The notes below the pieces were generated by a model. That model worked only from the letters and a program-made list of their open reading frames with translations, was not told the origin of the DNA and did no database searches. The position numbers were made by a program, and so were the translations under genes. A stretch of 64,000 bases of DNA from Verrucomicrobiaceae bacterium (lineage in GTDB: Bacteria > Verrucomicrobiota > Verrucomicrobiia > Verrucomicrobiales > Akkermansiaceae), in contig JAIXOR010000014.1 in NCBI GenBank assembly GCA_027486655.1, positions 1 to 64,000 on the forward strand, read 5' to 3'. Position 1 is the first letter of the stretch. Each line of letters begins with the position of its first letter. Shown here piece by piece: positions 27,075-36,286 of this stretch.

Positions 27075-28222
27075 GCGGCTGCCGAACCGTGGAGCCATTT
27101 CCATCGACGCCCGGGCCCCCGGCTCACCCACCACGCGCATGCCGCCACGCCGAGGCCGATGCCGGCGGCATCACAAACCAGGTCGATGACGTCATCCATG
27201 CCGAAGCCATAGCCGAAGGCCCACTGCGAGAGTTCGATCAGAACCGCGAGCAGTCCGGATAGAAACCACGCGGCACGGCGGCCCGCCAGAGCGGCGATCA
27301 GGAAAGCGGGTGCAGCCAGCATCAGGGCGTGGAGCACCGGCCTGGCACGGGTGATGAGAAACTTCACCCTCAGTGGCAGACTCCCCTGCACGGGGATGTC
27401 ACCCGAGGCACGGATCACCTGCGGCCCCATCGGGGACGTTTCCGCGGCGGGAGCCCAAGCCCCGCCACCCGGACCGGAGGTGTCTCCCAATTGAAAAGGC
27501 AGGACCATGGGCCGCTGGACCTTCCATGGGCCCGGTATCACGAAGTTCACGCCCATCAGCACCCAGACCGCCGCCGCCAGCAGAGAGGGGAGTCGTTTCG
27601 CGGATGACCCGCAGCGCACCGCCGCCATCCCCCACCCCAGGAAACCGGCGAGAAGGGCCCAACGGCCGTAGATCCAGAGCGGGCGCTCCTCGACGACCAC
27701 CACCTTCAGTCCGCTCAATTCCACCTGCCCGGACAGCCCCAGGTTTTCAAGCCGCAGCGATGGGACGGCCGGGCCTTGCAACGGAACCGCCACGATCCCG
27801 TGGACTGGATCGACATCGCCAAAGCGCACGGCGGCGATCGGATCGGTCTCCGGAGGGGCGGAGGTTGGATCCGCGGGTTTCCGCCATTCGATCAGCAAGC
27901 GTCCGTTCTGCCAGACCTGTGGGCCTTGTTGGAGATCGAGAGCCTTCAGTTGGAAGCTCAAATGCAGGGCCCTTGCCGGCGGTGCGTCCGGCAGCGGGAG
28001 CCGCAGAGCGAAGCCCCCTTCGCCAGGCGCGGAGCCGATGCGCAGCGAGGAAGTTCCCGGCGCGGAGGTCCATTCCACCCCTTTGGCCAGTTCGTTGGGG
28101 CCGCGCAGGTCGTCCATCGACCACACCGGCGACTGGGCGACCCGCTGAAACCGCTGTGGCCAGAGGAAAAAAAGCGCCGCCGCCAGCAGCAGAAAGGTGG
28201 TGGACAGCAGAAGCGGACGCAT
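27068..28222 (-). CDS. VanZ-like membrane protein with large extracytoplasmic insert
   Basis: A 384-residue protein encoded against the direction of the glycan genes. The N-terminal helix (LLLSTTFLLLAAALFFLW) is followed by a soluble, beta-rich region of about 170 residues that looks like a jelly-roll (LGLSGQVELSGLKVVVVEE). Then come several membrane helices that end with the VanZ-type segment FLSGLLAVLIELSQWAFG, FGMDDVIDLVCDAAGIGLG. In the VanZ family the E-x-x-Q and D-x-x-x-N/D residues of that part are conserved; VanZ gives teicoplanin resistance, but most relatives are of unknown function. The ATG at 28222 is favoured over an extension to 28261. Confidence 0.75.
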   Translation of the reverse strand: MRPLLLSTTFLLLAAALFFLWPQRFQRVAQSPVWSMDDLRGPNELAKGVEWTSAPGTSSLRIGSAPGEGGFALRLPLPDAPPARALHLSFQLKALDLQQGPQVWQNGRLLIEWRKPADPTSAPPETDPIAAVRFGDVDPVHGIVAVPLQGPAVPSLRLENLGLSGQVELSGLKVVVVEERPLWIYGRWALLAGFLGWGMAAVRCGSSAKRLPSLLAAAVWVLMGVNFVIPGPWKVQRPMVLPFQLGDTSGPGGGAWAPAAETSPMGPQVIRASGDIPVQGSLPLRVKFLITRARPVLHALMLAAPAFLIAALAGRRAAWFLSGLLAVLIELSQWAFGYGFGMDDVIDLVCDAAGIGLGVAACAWWVSRGPGRRWKWLHGSAAAH

Positions 28223-28397
28223 CTCACCGGAGATGGCTACACCCTCGCGTCCGGGTTCCAATCAAATTCAGGCAGCGGATCGGAAGAATGCGATCAACCG
28301 GTTGGCTGGCCCGACACATTTCCAAGGTTGCACTTCTTTGGATTTTTCTGATCCTACGCGCCACTCCGCTGCTGTTCGACACCCTGAAACCCAATCC

Positions 28398-29804
28398 ATG
28401 GCCACAAGCCGAAACGAAGCATTCCGTATCCAGGCGCTGCAACTGACCGACGCGCTGTTGGTCTGGCTGGCATTCTGGCTCGGCTGGGAGACCCGCGACG
28501 TGATGCGCGGCATTCTCAACATGGCCGTCGAGCAGGGAGAGGCGCGCGAGTCGATCAACTGGGTGCTCTACATCGCGGTGCCATTCACCCCGCTGGTTCT
28601 GGAGCGCTTCGGATTTTACGACCACCTGCGCACCAAGACGACCGGTCGGGCGGTTGCCCAGATCTTTGAAGGGCTGATCATCATCGCGCTGATGATCGGC
28701 ATGTTTGCGGTGTTTGCCAAGCTGATGGACACCCGCCGCCTGGTGCTTCTGAACGGATTCGGCCTGGTGTTTTTCCTGCTCCTGGTGAGGGACCGGATCA
28801 CCTCGGCATGGCTCAAGCGCCTGAAGACCCAGCCCTCCAGCCAGGAACGCATCGTCATCGCCGGTTCGGACAAGGAAACGGCGGATCTGCTCGCCGAGAT
28901 CGATCCTGAGATCATTGCGGATTGGAACATCGTCGAGCACTTCAATCTCAAAAACCGGCCGGTGGACGACATGTTCGACCTGCTCAAGGCGAAGTCGGTA
29001 TCCCGGGTGATCTTCGCAGCGAAGGAGGTCGAGTTCGACAAAGTGGCGCGCGCGGTGGAAGCCTGTGAGCTTCAGGGCGTGGAAGCATGGATTTCCGCGT
29101 CGTTCATCCGCACGCAGATCGCACGGCCGGTATTCGATGCGGTGGGCAACAAGCCGATGCTCGTGTTGAGATCGACTCCCGAGCTTTCATGGGAGCTTCT
29201 TTGCAAGGACATCCTCGACCGGCTGGGAGCATCGGCGATCATCCTTTGCACCTTGCCGCTGTGGGTGATCGCGGCGGTCGGGATCCGCATCAAGAGCCCG
29301 GGGGCCCCGGTGTTTTTCTCGCAGATGCGGGCCGGGCGCTACGGCCAGCCTTTCAAGATGTGGAAGTTCCGCACCATGGTGGCCAATGCGGAGGAGCTCC
29401 TTGAACGGATCAAGAAGGAACACGGCAACCAGATGGATGGCCCGGTTTTCAAACTCGACAACGACCCGCGCATTTTCCCATTCGGAAGCTGGCTGCGCAA
29501 GCTGAGCATCGACGAGCTGCCCCAGTTGCTCAACGTGGTGAAGGGCGAGATGAGCCTGGTGGGACCGAGGCCGCTGCCGCTTTACGAAGTGGAGGCCTTC
29601 AGCGAGATCGCCCACCGCCGCAGGTTGTCGGTGAAGCCGGGCATCACTTGCGAATGGCAGGCGGGTGGCCGCAACAAGATCACCAGTTTCGAGCAGTGGG
29701 TGGAGATGGACCTGCGCTACATCGACAATTGGTCGCTGTGGCTGGACATCACCATTTTGCTGCGCACCATACCTGCCGTGCTCTTCGGGCGCGGTGCCAA
29801 GTAG
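28398..29804 (+). CDS. polyprenyl-phosphate glycosylphosphotransferase (exopolysaccharide priming enzyme)
   Basis: A 468-residue membrane enzyme that starts repeat-unit synthesis by transferring a sugar-1-phosphate to undecaprenyl phosphate. The N-terminal part has four membrane helices and a CoA-binding-like domain (RIVIAGSDKETADLLAEID). The C-terminal bacterial sugar transferase domain shows GAPVFFSQMRAGRYGQPF, KMWKFRTM, DPRIFPFGSWLRKLSIDELPQ, GEMSLVGPRPLP and RLSVKPGITCEWQAGGR, all hallmark motifs of the WbaP/EpsE family. The start MATSRNEAF is preferred because longer versions cross the divergent VanZ-like promoter region. It is the likely first committed step of the locus. Confidence 0.95.
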   Translation: MATSRNEAFRIQALQLTDALLVWLAFWLGWETRDVMRGILNMAVEQGEARESINWVLYIAVPFTPLVLERFGFYDHLRTKTTGRAVAQIFEGLIIIALMIGMFAVFAKLMDTRRLVLLNGFGLVFFLLLVRDRITSAWLKRLKTQPSSQERIVIAGSDKETADLLAEIDPEIIADWNIVEHFNLKNRPVDDMFDLLKAKSVSRVIFAAKEVEFDKVARAVEACELQGVEAWISASFIRTQIARPVFDAVGNKPMLVLRSTPELSWELLCKDILDRLGASAIILCTLPLWVIAAVGIRIKSPGAPVFFSQMRAGRYGQPFKMWKFRTMVANAEELLERIKKEHGNQMDGPVFKLDNDPRIFPFGSWLRKLSIDELPQLLNVVKGEMSLVGPRPLPLYEVEAFSEIAHRRRLSVKPGITCEWQAGGRNKITSFEQWVEMDLRYIDNWSLWLDITILLRTIPAVLFGRGAK

Positions 29805-29882
29805 GCGGAGTCCGGCCCCCATGGGCGGCACCCCGCCATCCGGTTCCACCCCTTTCCACGGACCAACCGTTTGCCCTTTGCC

Positions 29883-32078
29883 ATGCCAGTCATTTCCTCC
29901 CTGTTTCTGGTGCTAGCACTCGCATTTGCGGTGCTGATCGGTCCACAGACCCGCCCCTGGACCTGGGGGCCCGCGATGATCTGCCTGGGGCTTGCGGTGC
30001 TGCCGGCCATCCCTGCGTTTTGGAAACGGAGAAAAACCGAGGCCGATTTCGGAACCCTCGCGCTGGGGGCCCTCGTCATCGGCTGGTTTGCGTGGAGGGC
30101 CTCGATCTCTCCCGTCGCGGAACTGGCCCGCGCGGATCTTCTACTCGCCGGCGGAGTGCTTGCCTCGTTTGTGGCGGTCCGTGCGGTGGCCGGGCATGCA
30201 TTGGCGGAACGCATCCTGCACTGGGGCCTCGCTCTGCTGCTCCTCGCCAGCATCGCGGTGATCGGCATGCAACTGGCGAACCGTGACTTCACACCGATTT
30301 TCCACTCACGCGCGACCGGCAGGGCGATCACCGGGTTCTACGCCCACTACAACGAGGCGGCCAACTATCTGATCGCCTCGGCAGCGCTGGTCGGTGCCGC
30401 GGCGCTGTTTGGGAATCACCGCCTGCCCACCCGCATCCTGTGGGGCCTGATCGCCGCGGCCGGACTCGCCGGTGTCTGGTTCACCCGTTCCCGGGGTGGC
30501 ATTCTCGCCGCGGCCGTTGCCTGCGGGGTCTTCGCCGCCCTGCTGCTCATTCTCGGGAAAAAGCGCAATGCCAAGTGGTTTGTTCCGCTGTTGATCGCCC
30601 TGCCCGTGATCGGAATCGGGGTGGCCGCCTATCTGGTCCACGGCTGGAAGGAGGCGCAAAACCTCCGCCAGGCCGGCTCCGGGATCGAGCTCCTGTTGGA
30701 CAACAACAGCCGCCTCTACTTCCTCGGCATCGCCCTGTCCTGCATCGGCCTGCATCCCATGGCCGGAGGAGGCGCACGCAGTTTCAGCTGGGAATGCTTC
30801 CGCTTCGTGGATGCCAAGGACCAGGGGGACATCATCACCCACCGGCCGGAATTGGTTCACAACGAACTGGTGCAGGCCGCCACGGACTACGGGCTGATCG
30901 GCGCCGGTCTGCTGGTCGGGCTTCTCGGCACCTTGGTGATCGCGGCCCTGTTGAGGTTGATCTTCGAGTCCGCCGGCAAGGATCCGGATACGGGGGATTG
31001 CTGGAGTCTCGCCGGGATCGCCGCCCTCGCAGGCATGATGGTGCAGTCGTCCTTCAGTTTCGTCTATCACCTCATGCCCGGAGCGATGCTGCTGGGAATC
31101 AGCCTTGGCATGCTCTCGCGCAGCCAGCCGCAGGCCCCTGGTGCCAAAACCCGCGGATGCACGGTGATCCTCACTCTTGCCGCATCGGCCTGTGCGGTCC
31201 TGCTCCTGCCCGCCGGTTGGCAGGGGCTGCGGACGACGCAGGCCCTCTGGGCCACCCATTACGGCAAACAGACCGCCACTTCCGCCGAGTCGAAGATCGA
31301 CGCCCTCACCGCCGCGCTCCGGACCTGGCCGCATTCCTCGTTCCTCCAGGAACGCGCTGCGATCTATCAGGAACTATCCGCGTCAAGTGACGCCGGCCTG
31401 TTTCCGGATGCCGCGTCACGCGCCCTTGATGACTATCAGAACGCCCTCGTTCTCCACCCCTTTGAGCCGGGGCTGGCGGTGAACCGGGCGAACCTGCTCA
31501 GCCAGCTCCACCGCGATGACGAGGCGGAGCTCTGGTATGGCAAGGCCATCCAGCTTCAGGGTGGCATGGAACCCGGCTTCCGCGCCCATTTCTCACTGGC
31601 CAGCCACTACCTGCGCAAAGGACTGCGTCTCTTCGATCCCGCAAACCCGGAAGCGGGGCAGGAGGCGCTCGAACAGTCCGCCTCACAGATCGAGAAGGCG
31701 GTCTCAAAGATGCACTACCCGATCAAGGACATGATCGAGCCACGCGTTTCGATCCACGAGAGCGTGGGGACCGCCCGGGAGGCCGCCGGTGAACCGGAAG
31801 CCGCCCTTGAGGCCTACAACTTCGCCGCCAAACTCCAGAACGGAGCGCGGGCCCACTACCGGGCCGCCGTGCTGATCGGCAAAATGGCCGTCGAGGCATG
31901 GTCGAAACGACGGCCTGCAGAGGCCATGGCGAAATTCATCGAGGCACGCAAACGCATCGGCCAGGCACGCGGATCGCTTCCCGCAGGCGTGACACCCAGC
32001 CGGAGCGCCGAATACACGGCCTATCTGGACAGGACCATCGACTTCCTCAAGGGGGCGAAGGTCACGCCCGAGCCGTGA
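29883..32078 (+). CDS. O-antigen ligase/Wzy-type polymerase with C-terminal TPR-like domain
   Basis: A 731-residue protein with about ten membrane helices in the first 450 residues. The large extracytoplasmic loop contains LLLDNNSRLYFLGIALSCI and the conserved ITHRPELVHNELVQAATDYGLIGAGL. The H-x-E/N-x-x-x-Q pattern there is typical of Wzy_C ligases and polymerases. Residues 500-731 are helical, with repeats resembling tetratricopeptide units (FEPGLAVNRANLLSQL, ALEQSASQIEKAV). It polymerises repeat units or ligates the glycan to a carrier on the outer face of the inner membrane. The ATG at 29883 is preferred to an upstream TTG. The stop abuts the convergent EpsI gene. Confidence 0.85.
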   Translation: MPVISSLFLVLALAFAVLIGPQTRPWTWGPAMICLGLAVLPAIPAFWKRRKTEADFGTLALGALVIGWFAWRASISPVAELARADLLLAGGVLASFVAVRAVAGHALAERILHWGLALLLLASIAVIGMQLANRDFTPIFHSRATGRAITGFYAHYNEAANYLIASAALVGAAALFGNHRLPTRILWGLIAAAGLAGVWFTRSRGGILAAAVACGVFAALLLILGKKRNAKWFVPLLIALPVIGIGVAAYLVHGWKEAQNLRQAGSGIELLLDNNSRLYFLGIALSCIGLHPMAGGGARSFSWECFRFVDAKDQGDIITHRPELVHNELVQAATDYGLIGAGLLVGLLGTLVIAALLRLIFESAGKDPDTGDCWSLAGIAALAGMMVQSSFSFVYHLMPGAMLLGISLGMLSRSQPQAPGAKTRGCTVILTLAASACAVLLLPAGWQGLRTTQALWATHYGKQTATSAESKIDALTAALRTWPHSSFLQERAAIYQELSASSDAGLFPDAASRALDDYQNALVLHPFEPGLAVNRANLLSQLHRDDEAELWYGKAIQLQGGMEPGFRAHFSLASHYLRKGLRLFDPANPEAGQEALEQSASQIEKAVSKMHYPIKDMIEPRVSIHESVGTAREAAGEPEAALEAYNFAAKLQNGARAHYRAAVLIGKMAVEAWSKRRPAEAMAKFIEARKRIGQARGSLPAGVTPSRSAEYTAYLDRTIDFLKGAKVTPEP

Positions 32079-32807
32079 TCACCCGCCGATCCGGTCCCAT
32101 TCGATCTGCTTCTCCGAGAACCCGGCGATGAATTCGCGGAGCTTCTGGTCCGCCTCCTCCTCGCTCACCTCTTTGCCGATCCAAGGGATCCGCCCATACA
32201 TCATCGACATCGAGACATAAGCCCAGCGCTGGTCGCGGCCAAAAATCAGGCGGTCCTTCATGTCGATCAAGGTGCGCTCCAGATGGTCGTTGGTGATGCG
32301 GTCGTGACCGACGAAAAAGTAGTAAGTGATGCAGTTGAACTCGGACGCGGGCTTGGTCTTGTCCGGATTCGGGATCGCCTTCACCGACTCCAGACGCTTG
32401 GCCTTGAAGGTGCGGCCATCGGGCGTGGAGAAGGTGACGTTTTCAGAGCCGGTGATGGTGTGCCCCTGTGCCGGCATGCAACGCTCCGGCCGGTGGATCG
32501 AGGTGTTCAGGTCGCTTCCGGAAAGGACGATCGAGAGATCCACCAGATCCGGAATGTAGCGCCCGTCCGGAGCCAGCTCACCGGGCCGCGCCTTGAGGCA
32601 GAGGGCCTTCGAAAACCCCGTTTCAGGACCAAGTGTCTCGATCTCCATCCGGGTGGCGGTTTGTTTCTCAAGGAACCAGCCACCGGACGATCCCGGGAGC
32701 TCCATGCGCGCGGCCGATTGGGCGGTCTCACCCGCCTTGGGCAGGAAATAAATCGCACTCAGAGAACCTCCGAGAGCAAGGGGAAGGAACCAGGATCTCG
32801 ATTTCAT
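32079..32807 (-). CDS. exosortase-associated EpsI-like protein
   Basis: A 242-residue protein with an N-terminal hydrophobic segment (SWFLPLALGGSLSAIYFL). It has the EpsI features: lipid-side anchor, the motif SIHRPERCMPAQGHTI (H-R-P-E-x-C, with a conserved Cys), then EFNCITYYFFVG. EpsI/DUF3485 proteins accompany exosortases in exopolysaccharide loci. The exosortase gene lies just upstream on the same strand and its stop overlaps this start (ATGA at 32804-32807). The two genes are thus one operon, convergent with the polymerase gene. Confidence 0.88.
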   Translation of the reverse strand: MKSRSWFLPLALGGSLSAIYFLPKAGETAQSAARMELPGSSGGWFLEKQTATRMEIETLGPETGFSKALCLKARPGELAPDGRYIPDLVDLSIVLSGSDLNTSIHRPERCMPAQGHTITGSENVTFSTPDGRTFKAKRLESVKAIPNPDKTKPASEFNCITYYFFVGHDRITNDHLERTLIDMKDRLIFGRDQRWAYVSMSMMYGRIPWIGKEVSEEEADQKLREFIAGFSEKQIEWDRIGG

Positions 32808-33814
32808 GATTCAGCGATGAAGGGCTTGGAAGGCTCCCCGGCCTGAGACGCGGTGACGACCGTGCGGCGGACTTCACGGCGCGCCGCCTTGCGCCAAGGC
32901 AGACCACCTTCCAGGAGCGAGTGAAGGCAGAGCAGAAGGAACAGCGAAAACGGATAGAACAAGAGCAGGCCGGACCAGTCGTGCCACGTATTGATGGCCC
33001 AATCCGCATTTCCATACTCGGCGATCACAAAGATTGAAACGAGGCGGAACGTGTTGCCGATGATGGCCAGCGGGAAGGCGGCAAGAAACAGCACGGCACG
33101 TTTCCAGAATGCCATGTCCGCCACACAGGCCCAGGCACCCGAGATCATCAGCAGCGCCATGAGCGAGCGAATGCCGCTGCACCCCTTGGCGATCTCAAGA
33201 GGCTCCCACTTGCCATGGGCGGATGCGATCTGGGTGCCCTGCACGATGGTTTCCACACCGAACAGCGCCGAGCCGTGGTGCGCCATCGCCGTGGCGATGA
33301 TCTGAAGGCCGTTGGTCGCCTGGCGGAAACTCGGCAAGGGGATGGCCAACCAGAAGAAGAACAGCGGAAACGCCAGCAAACGGGCCACCTTCCATCCCCA
33401 GAGGTACCAGGCGGATCCCCACAGCAGGAATGGCAGGGCACCCATCGCCACACGGGGCTGCAGCGTCCGGTAGGCCGCCGCGTAAAACAAGGCACCCAGG
33501 ATGATGAACACCAGCCCCCAGGCGCTTCCCTGGGAAACGAGCGATTTGAGCAGCTTGAAGCGGTGCGCGATGATGCCGGCGATGATCAGCGGAAACAGCG
33601 GGCCGTGTTCGAAGTCGTTCTCGCCATTCCAAGCACTCCAGATCCAGTCGAATGCGGATTGGAAGTTCTTCGGCCCGAAACGATGCTCGAACGCGTAGAA
33701 CCAAAGAATCACGAGAACCCCGAGCGCCACAGGCCCCCAGGTGGAGACCCAGCCCTTCTCATCGGCAACGGGAAGGCTCCCGTCATCAACGGGCTCGGTG
33801 GCTTGGCTTGGCAT
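32804..33814 (-). CDS. xrt: exosortase/archaeosortase family protein
   Basis: A 336-residue polytopic membrane transpeptidase. The catalytic cysteine is C212 in EIAKGCSGIRSLMALL, the arginine is R257 in GNTFRLVSI, and the histidine is H278 in NTWHDWSGLLLFYPFSL. This is the complete exosortase triad with normal spacing. Exosortases cut PEP-CTERM-like tails of exported proteins, usually in species that make exopolysaccharide. No PEP-CTERM tail was found at the C-termini of the large secreted proteins in this window, so substrates lie elsewhere. MPSQATEP is taken as the start because a sigma-70 like promoter ends about 35 bp before it. Confidence 0.93.
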   Translation of the reverse strand: MPSQATEPVDDGSLPVADEKGWVSTWGPVALGVLVILWFYAFEHRFGPKNFQSAFDWIWSAWNGENDFEHGPLFPLIIAGIIAHRFKLLKSLVSQGSAWGLVFIILGALFYAAAYRTLQPRVAMGALPFLLWGSAWYLWGWKVARLLAFPLFFFWLAIPLPSFRQATNGLQIIATAMAHHGSALFGVETIVQGTQIASAHGKWEPLEIAKGCSGIRSLMALLMISGAWACVADMAFWKRAVLFLAAFPLAIIGNTFRLVSIFVIAEYGNADWAINTWHDWSGLLLFYPFSLFLLLCLHSLLEGGLPWRKAARREVRRTVVTASQAGEPSKPFIAES

Positions 33815-33848
33815 CAAGTAGGGTTTGGTTGAAGGTTTTTCCGAGCAA

Positions 33849-33877
33849 AGTATTGCCGAGGCCCCATCCACTGTCAA
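33849..33877 (-). promoter_or_regulatory. sigma-70-like promoter of the exosortase-epsI operon
   Basis: On the minus strand TTGACA (33877-33872) is followed after 17 bases by AATACT (33854-33849), about 35 bp before the exosortase ATG. The -35 box is perfect, the -10 box has four of six matches. Confidence 0.55.
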
Positions 33878-33915
33878 CAATCCGCGGCCACGTCCTCTTC
33901 AGCTCCTTTCGTCAC

Positions 33916-34842
33916 ATGAAACTCATCAGCGGAACCGCCCACCGCGCGCTCGCGGAACGAATCGCCGAAAACCTCGGCCAACCCCTCGCCGACGTCCAGG
34001 TCACCGCCTTCCCGGATGGCGAGACCTTCGTGAAAATCAACGAAAACATCCGTGGCGAGGATGTCTTCATCATCCAGCCGAGCTGCCCGCCGACCAACCA
34101 CAACATCATGGAGCTGCTCATCATGGTGGATGCCGCCAGACGCGCCAGTGCCGAGCGGATCACCGCCGTGATGCCCTTCTTCGGATACGCCCGCCAGGAC
34201 CGCAAGGACCAGCCGCGCGTACCCATCACCGCCAAACTGGTGGCCAACCTGCTCACCTCCGCAGGCGTCAACCGCGTGCTGACCATGGACCTGCACGCCC
34301 CGCAGATCCAGGGCTTCTTCGACATCCCGGTCGATCACCTCTACGCCAAACCCGCACTCATCGGCTACCTCCGCGAGCGGCTTCAGGACACCTCGAACCT
34401 CACCGTGGTCTCCCCGGACGTCGGTGGCGTCAAAATGGCACGCGCCTACTCCGAAGCCCTCGGTGCCGAGCTCGCCATCGTCGCCAAACACCGGGTCAAT
34501 GCCACCCGCGTCGAGGCCATGAACGTCATCGGCGAGGTCGAGGGCCGCGACGTCCTGCTGGTGGATGACATGACCGAAACCGCCGGCACCCTCATGGCCG
34601 CCGCGGAAATCCTCCACAAACACGGAGCCAAACGCATCTTCGCTGGTGTCTCCCATGCCATCCTCGGTGATCTCGCCCACGACCGCATCCGCGACTCCAG
34701 CATCGAGGAGGTCATCACCACCGACTCCGTGCCCCAGGCCGCGGGTCCCAAGGTCAAGGTCGTCGAAGTCGCCCCGCTGCTCGGCGAGGCCATCCGCCGG
34801 ATCCACGGCGGACAGTCGATCACCACGCTTTTCTCCGTCTGA
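33916..34842 (+). CDS. prs: ribose-phosphate pyrophosphokinase (PRPP synthetase)
   Basis: A 308-residue enzyme that makes phosphoribosyl pyrophosphate from ribose 5-phosphate and ATP for nucleotide, histidine and NAD synthesis. Visible signatures are FPDGETFVKINENIRGEDVFIIQ, FFGYARQDRKDQPRVPITAKLVAN (ATP-binding flexible loop), TMDLHAPQIQGFFDIPVDHL, the PRPP-synthase signature around VSPDVGGVKMARAYS, and the PRPP-binding DVLLVDDMTETAGTL. Length is standard. It begins a housekeeping block running to ssb. Confidence 0.98.
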   Translation: MKLISGTAHRALAERIAENLGQPLADVQVTAFPDGETFVKINENIRGEDVFIIQPSCPPTNHNIMELLIMVDAARRASAERITAVMPFFGYARQDRKDQPRVPITAKLVANLLTSAGVNRVLTMDLHAPQIQGFFDIPVDHLYAKPALIGYLRERLQDTSNLTVVSPDVGGVKMARAYSEALGAELAIVAKHRVNATRVEAMNVIGEVEGRDVLLVDDMTETAGTLMAAAEILHKHGAKRIFAGVSHAILGDLAHDRIRDSSIEEVITTDSVPQAAGPKVKVVEVAPLLGEAIRRIHGGQSITTLFSV

Positions 34843-34872
34843 AGAGAAAATCCACCGCAGCGGAACAATTTT

Positions 34873-34901
34873 TTGACAAGCGCCCGTCCGGCCGCTACAC
34901 A
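34873..34901 (+). promoter_or_regulatory. sigma-70-like promoter upstream of rplY
   Basis: TTGACA at 34873-34878, 17-base spacer, TACACA at 34896-34901. It lies in the 125-bp gap between prs and rplY, 66 bp before the rplY ATG. Confidence 0.65.
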
Positions 34902-34967
34902 GCCCGCCCCGCGCTGGAACCCCAGACGGTTCCAGATCCACATTCCACCGAACACCGCCCTTTCGTC

Positions 34968-35558
34968 ATGGCCAAGAAAACATCCCTCAAAGCAGCAACG
35001 CGCGCCCGCACCGGCTCCGGCCGTCTCAATCAAATGCGCCGTGAAGGCTGGCTTCCCTCCGTCATCTACGGACGCGGCACGGAAAACAAGAATCTCAAGG
35101 TGGACGCCAAGTCCTTCGCCGAGGTCATCGCCCACAGCAGCTCGGAAAACATCATCGTGAACCTTGAAATCGATGGCGAAGGCACCCGTCTCGCCTTCCT
35201 CCAGGCCATCCAACACGACCCGCTTTCCGGCGCCGCCGTGCACGCGGACTTCCTCGCCATCGACGAGAAAACCGAAATCACCGCCCACATCCCCGCCCAC
35301 CTCAACGGCGAAGCTCCCGGCGTCAAGGCCGGCGGCGTGATCGAGCAATACGTCCACGCCATCGAAATCACCTGCCTTCCCGACGATCTGCCGGAGACCA
35401 TCGAGCTCGACATTTCGAAGCTCCAGCTCGGCGACTCGCTCCACCTTGGCGACATCAGCTACCCCAAGGGCGTCCGCCCGACCCACGCCGCTGAAGTCGT
35501 CGTCGTGCACATCGGCCGCGCCGGTGGTGCCGCCGATGCGGAAGCCGCCACCGCCTGA
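34968..35558 (+). CDS. rplY: 50S ribosomal protein bL25, long CTC form
   Basis: A 196-residue long-form L25 (CTC type) that binds 5S rRNA. The N-terminal domain shows ATRARTGSGRLNQMRREGWLPSVIYG followed by IVNLEIDGEGTRLAFLQAIQHDPLSGAAVHADFL; the C-terminal TL5-type domain has HLNGEAPGVKAGGVIEQYVHAIEITCLPDDLPE. This arrangement matches the long-form family. Adjacent prs and pth genes are a common bacterial arrangement. A strong hairpin with a T run follows the stop. Confidence 0.97.
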   Translation: MAKKTSLKAATRARTGSGRLNQMRREGWLPSVIYGRGTENKNLKVDAKSFAEVIAHSSSENIIVNLEIDGEGTRLAFLQAIQHDPLSGAAVHADFLAIDEKTEITAHIPAHLNGEAPGVKAGGVIEQYVHAIEITCLPDDLPETIELDISKLQLGDSLHLGDISYPKGVRPTHAAEVVVVHIGRAGGAADAEAATA

Positions 35559-35583
35559 TCGGACGCAAGGCCCGATTTTCAAG

Positions 35584-35615
35584 CGCCCGGCCCGCCTCAG
35601 CGGTCCGGGCGTTTT
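35584..35615 (+). terminator. rho-independent terminator after rplY
   Basis: CGCCCGG (35584-35590) pairs with CCGGGCG (35605-35611), with an inner CCGC/GCGG stem, followed by TTTT. It lies 25 bp after the rplY stop. Confidence 0.8.
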
Positions 35616-35668
35616 CGCGTCCGAGCCCGGAAGTCACGCCCAAGCCCAGATTCCGACCCCTTCCCCGC

Positions 35669-36286
35669 ATGTCCTTCAAGATGATCATCGGCCTCGGCAA
35701 CCCGGGCCGCCAGTATGAGGAAACCCGGCACAACATCGGCTTCATGCTGCTCGACCGCCTGGCCGCGGGCTCCGGCTGCAGCTTCGAATCCGCTCCCAAG
35801 TGGCAATGCCACACCGCCAAGCTCCCGGACGGCACCTTGCTGGTCAAACCCCAGACCTTCATGAACCTGAGCGGCCGCGCCATCCGCCAGATCCTCTCCT
35901 TCCACAAGTGGCCCGTGGACTCCATCCTCGTCATCTACGACGACGCCGCCCTGCCCCTCGGCACCCTGCGTTTCCGCGAAAAGGGATCGGCCGGCGGACA
36001 CAACGGCATCAAGTCGCTCATCGAGCACCTCGGCGGAGACTCCTTCCCCCGCCTCAAGATCGGCATCGGCTCCAGCCAGCCCGGAAACATGGTCGGCCAC
36101 GTGCTCGGGAAATTTTCTCCCGACGAGCGCCCTGTGCTCGAAAACACGCTTGCCACGGCTCACGAAGCCGTGCAGCTTGCGCGTTCCCAAGGGCTCGCCG
36201 CCGCGGCGAACCGATACCATACCCGCATTCCATCACCCCAACCTCACACCGATGAGCCGCAAATACCAAGGACTGATCATCCTTAA
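35669..36286 (+). CDS. pth: peptidyl-tRNA hydrolase
   Basis: A 205-residue cytosolic enzyme that cleaves peptidyl-tRNA released from stalled ribosomes. Signatures are MIIGLGNPGRQYEETRHNIGFMLLDRLA (the catalytic histidine is in RHN), LVKPQTFMNLSGRAI, VIYDDAALPLGTLRFREKGSAGGHNGIKSL and FPRLKIGIGSSQPGNMVGHVLGKF. Two near ATGs (35669, 35681) are possible. The 3' end overlaps the rpsF start by 35 bases in a different frame, suggesting coupled translation. Confidence 0.97.
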   Translation: MSFKMIIGLGNPGRQYEETRHNIGFMLLDRLAAGSGCSFESAPKWQCHTAKLPDGTLLVKPQTFMNLSGRAIRQILSFHKWPVDSILVIYDDAALPLGTLRFREKGSAGGHNGIKSLIEHLGGDSFPRLKIGIGSSQPGNMVGHVLGKFSPDERPVLENTLATAHEAVQLARSQGLAAAANRYHTRIPSPQPHTDEPQIPRTDHP

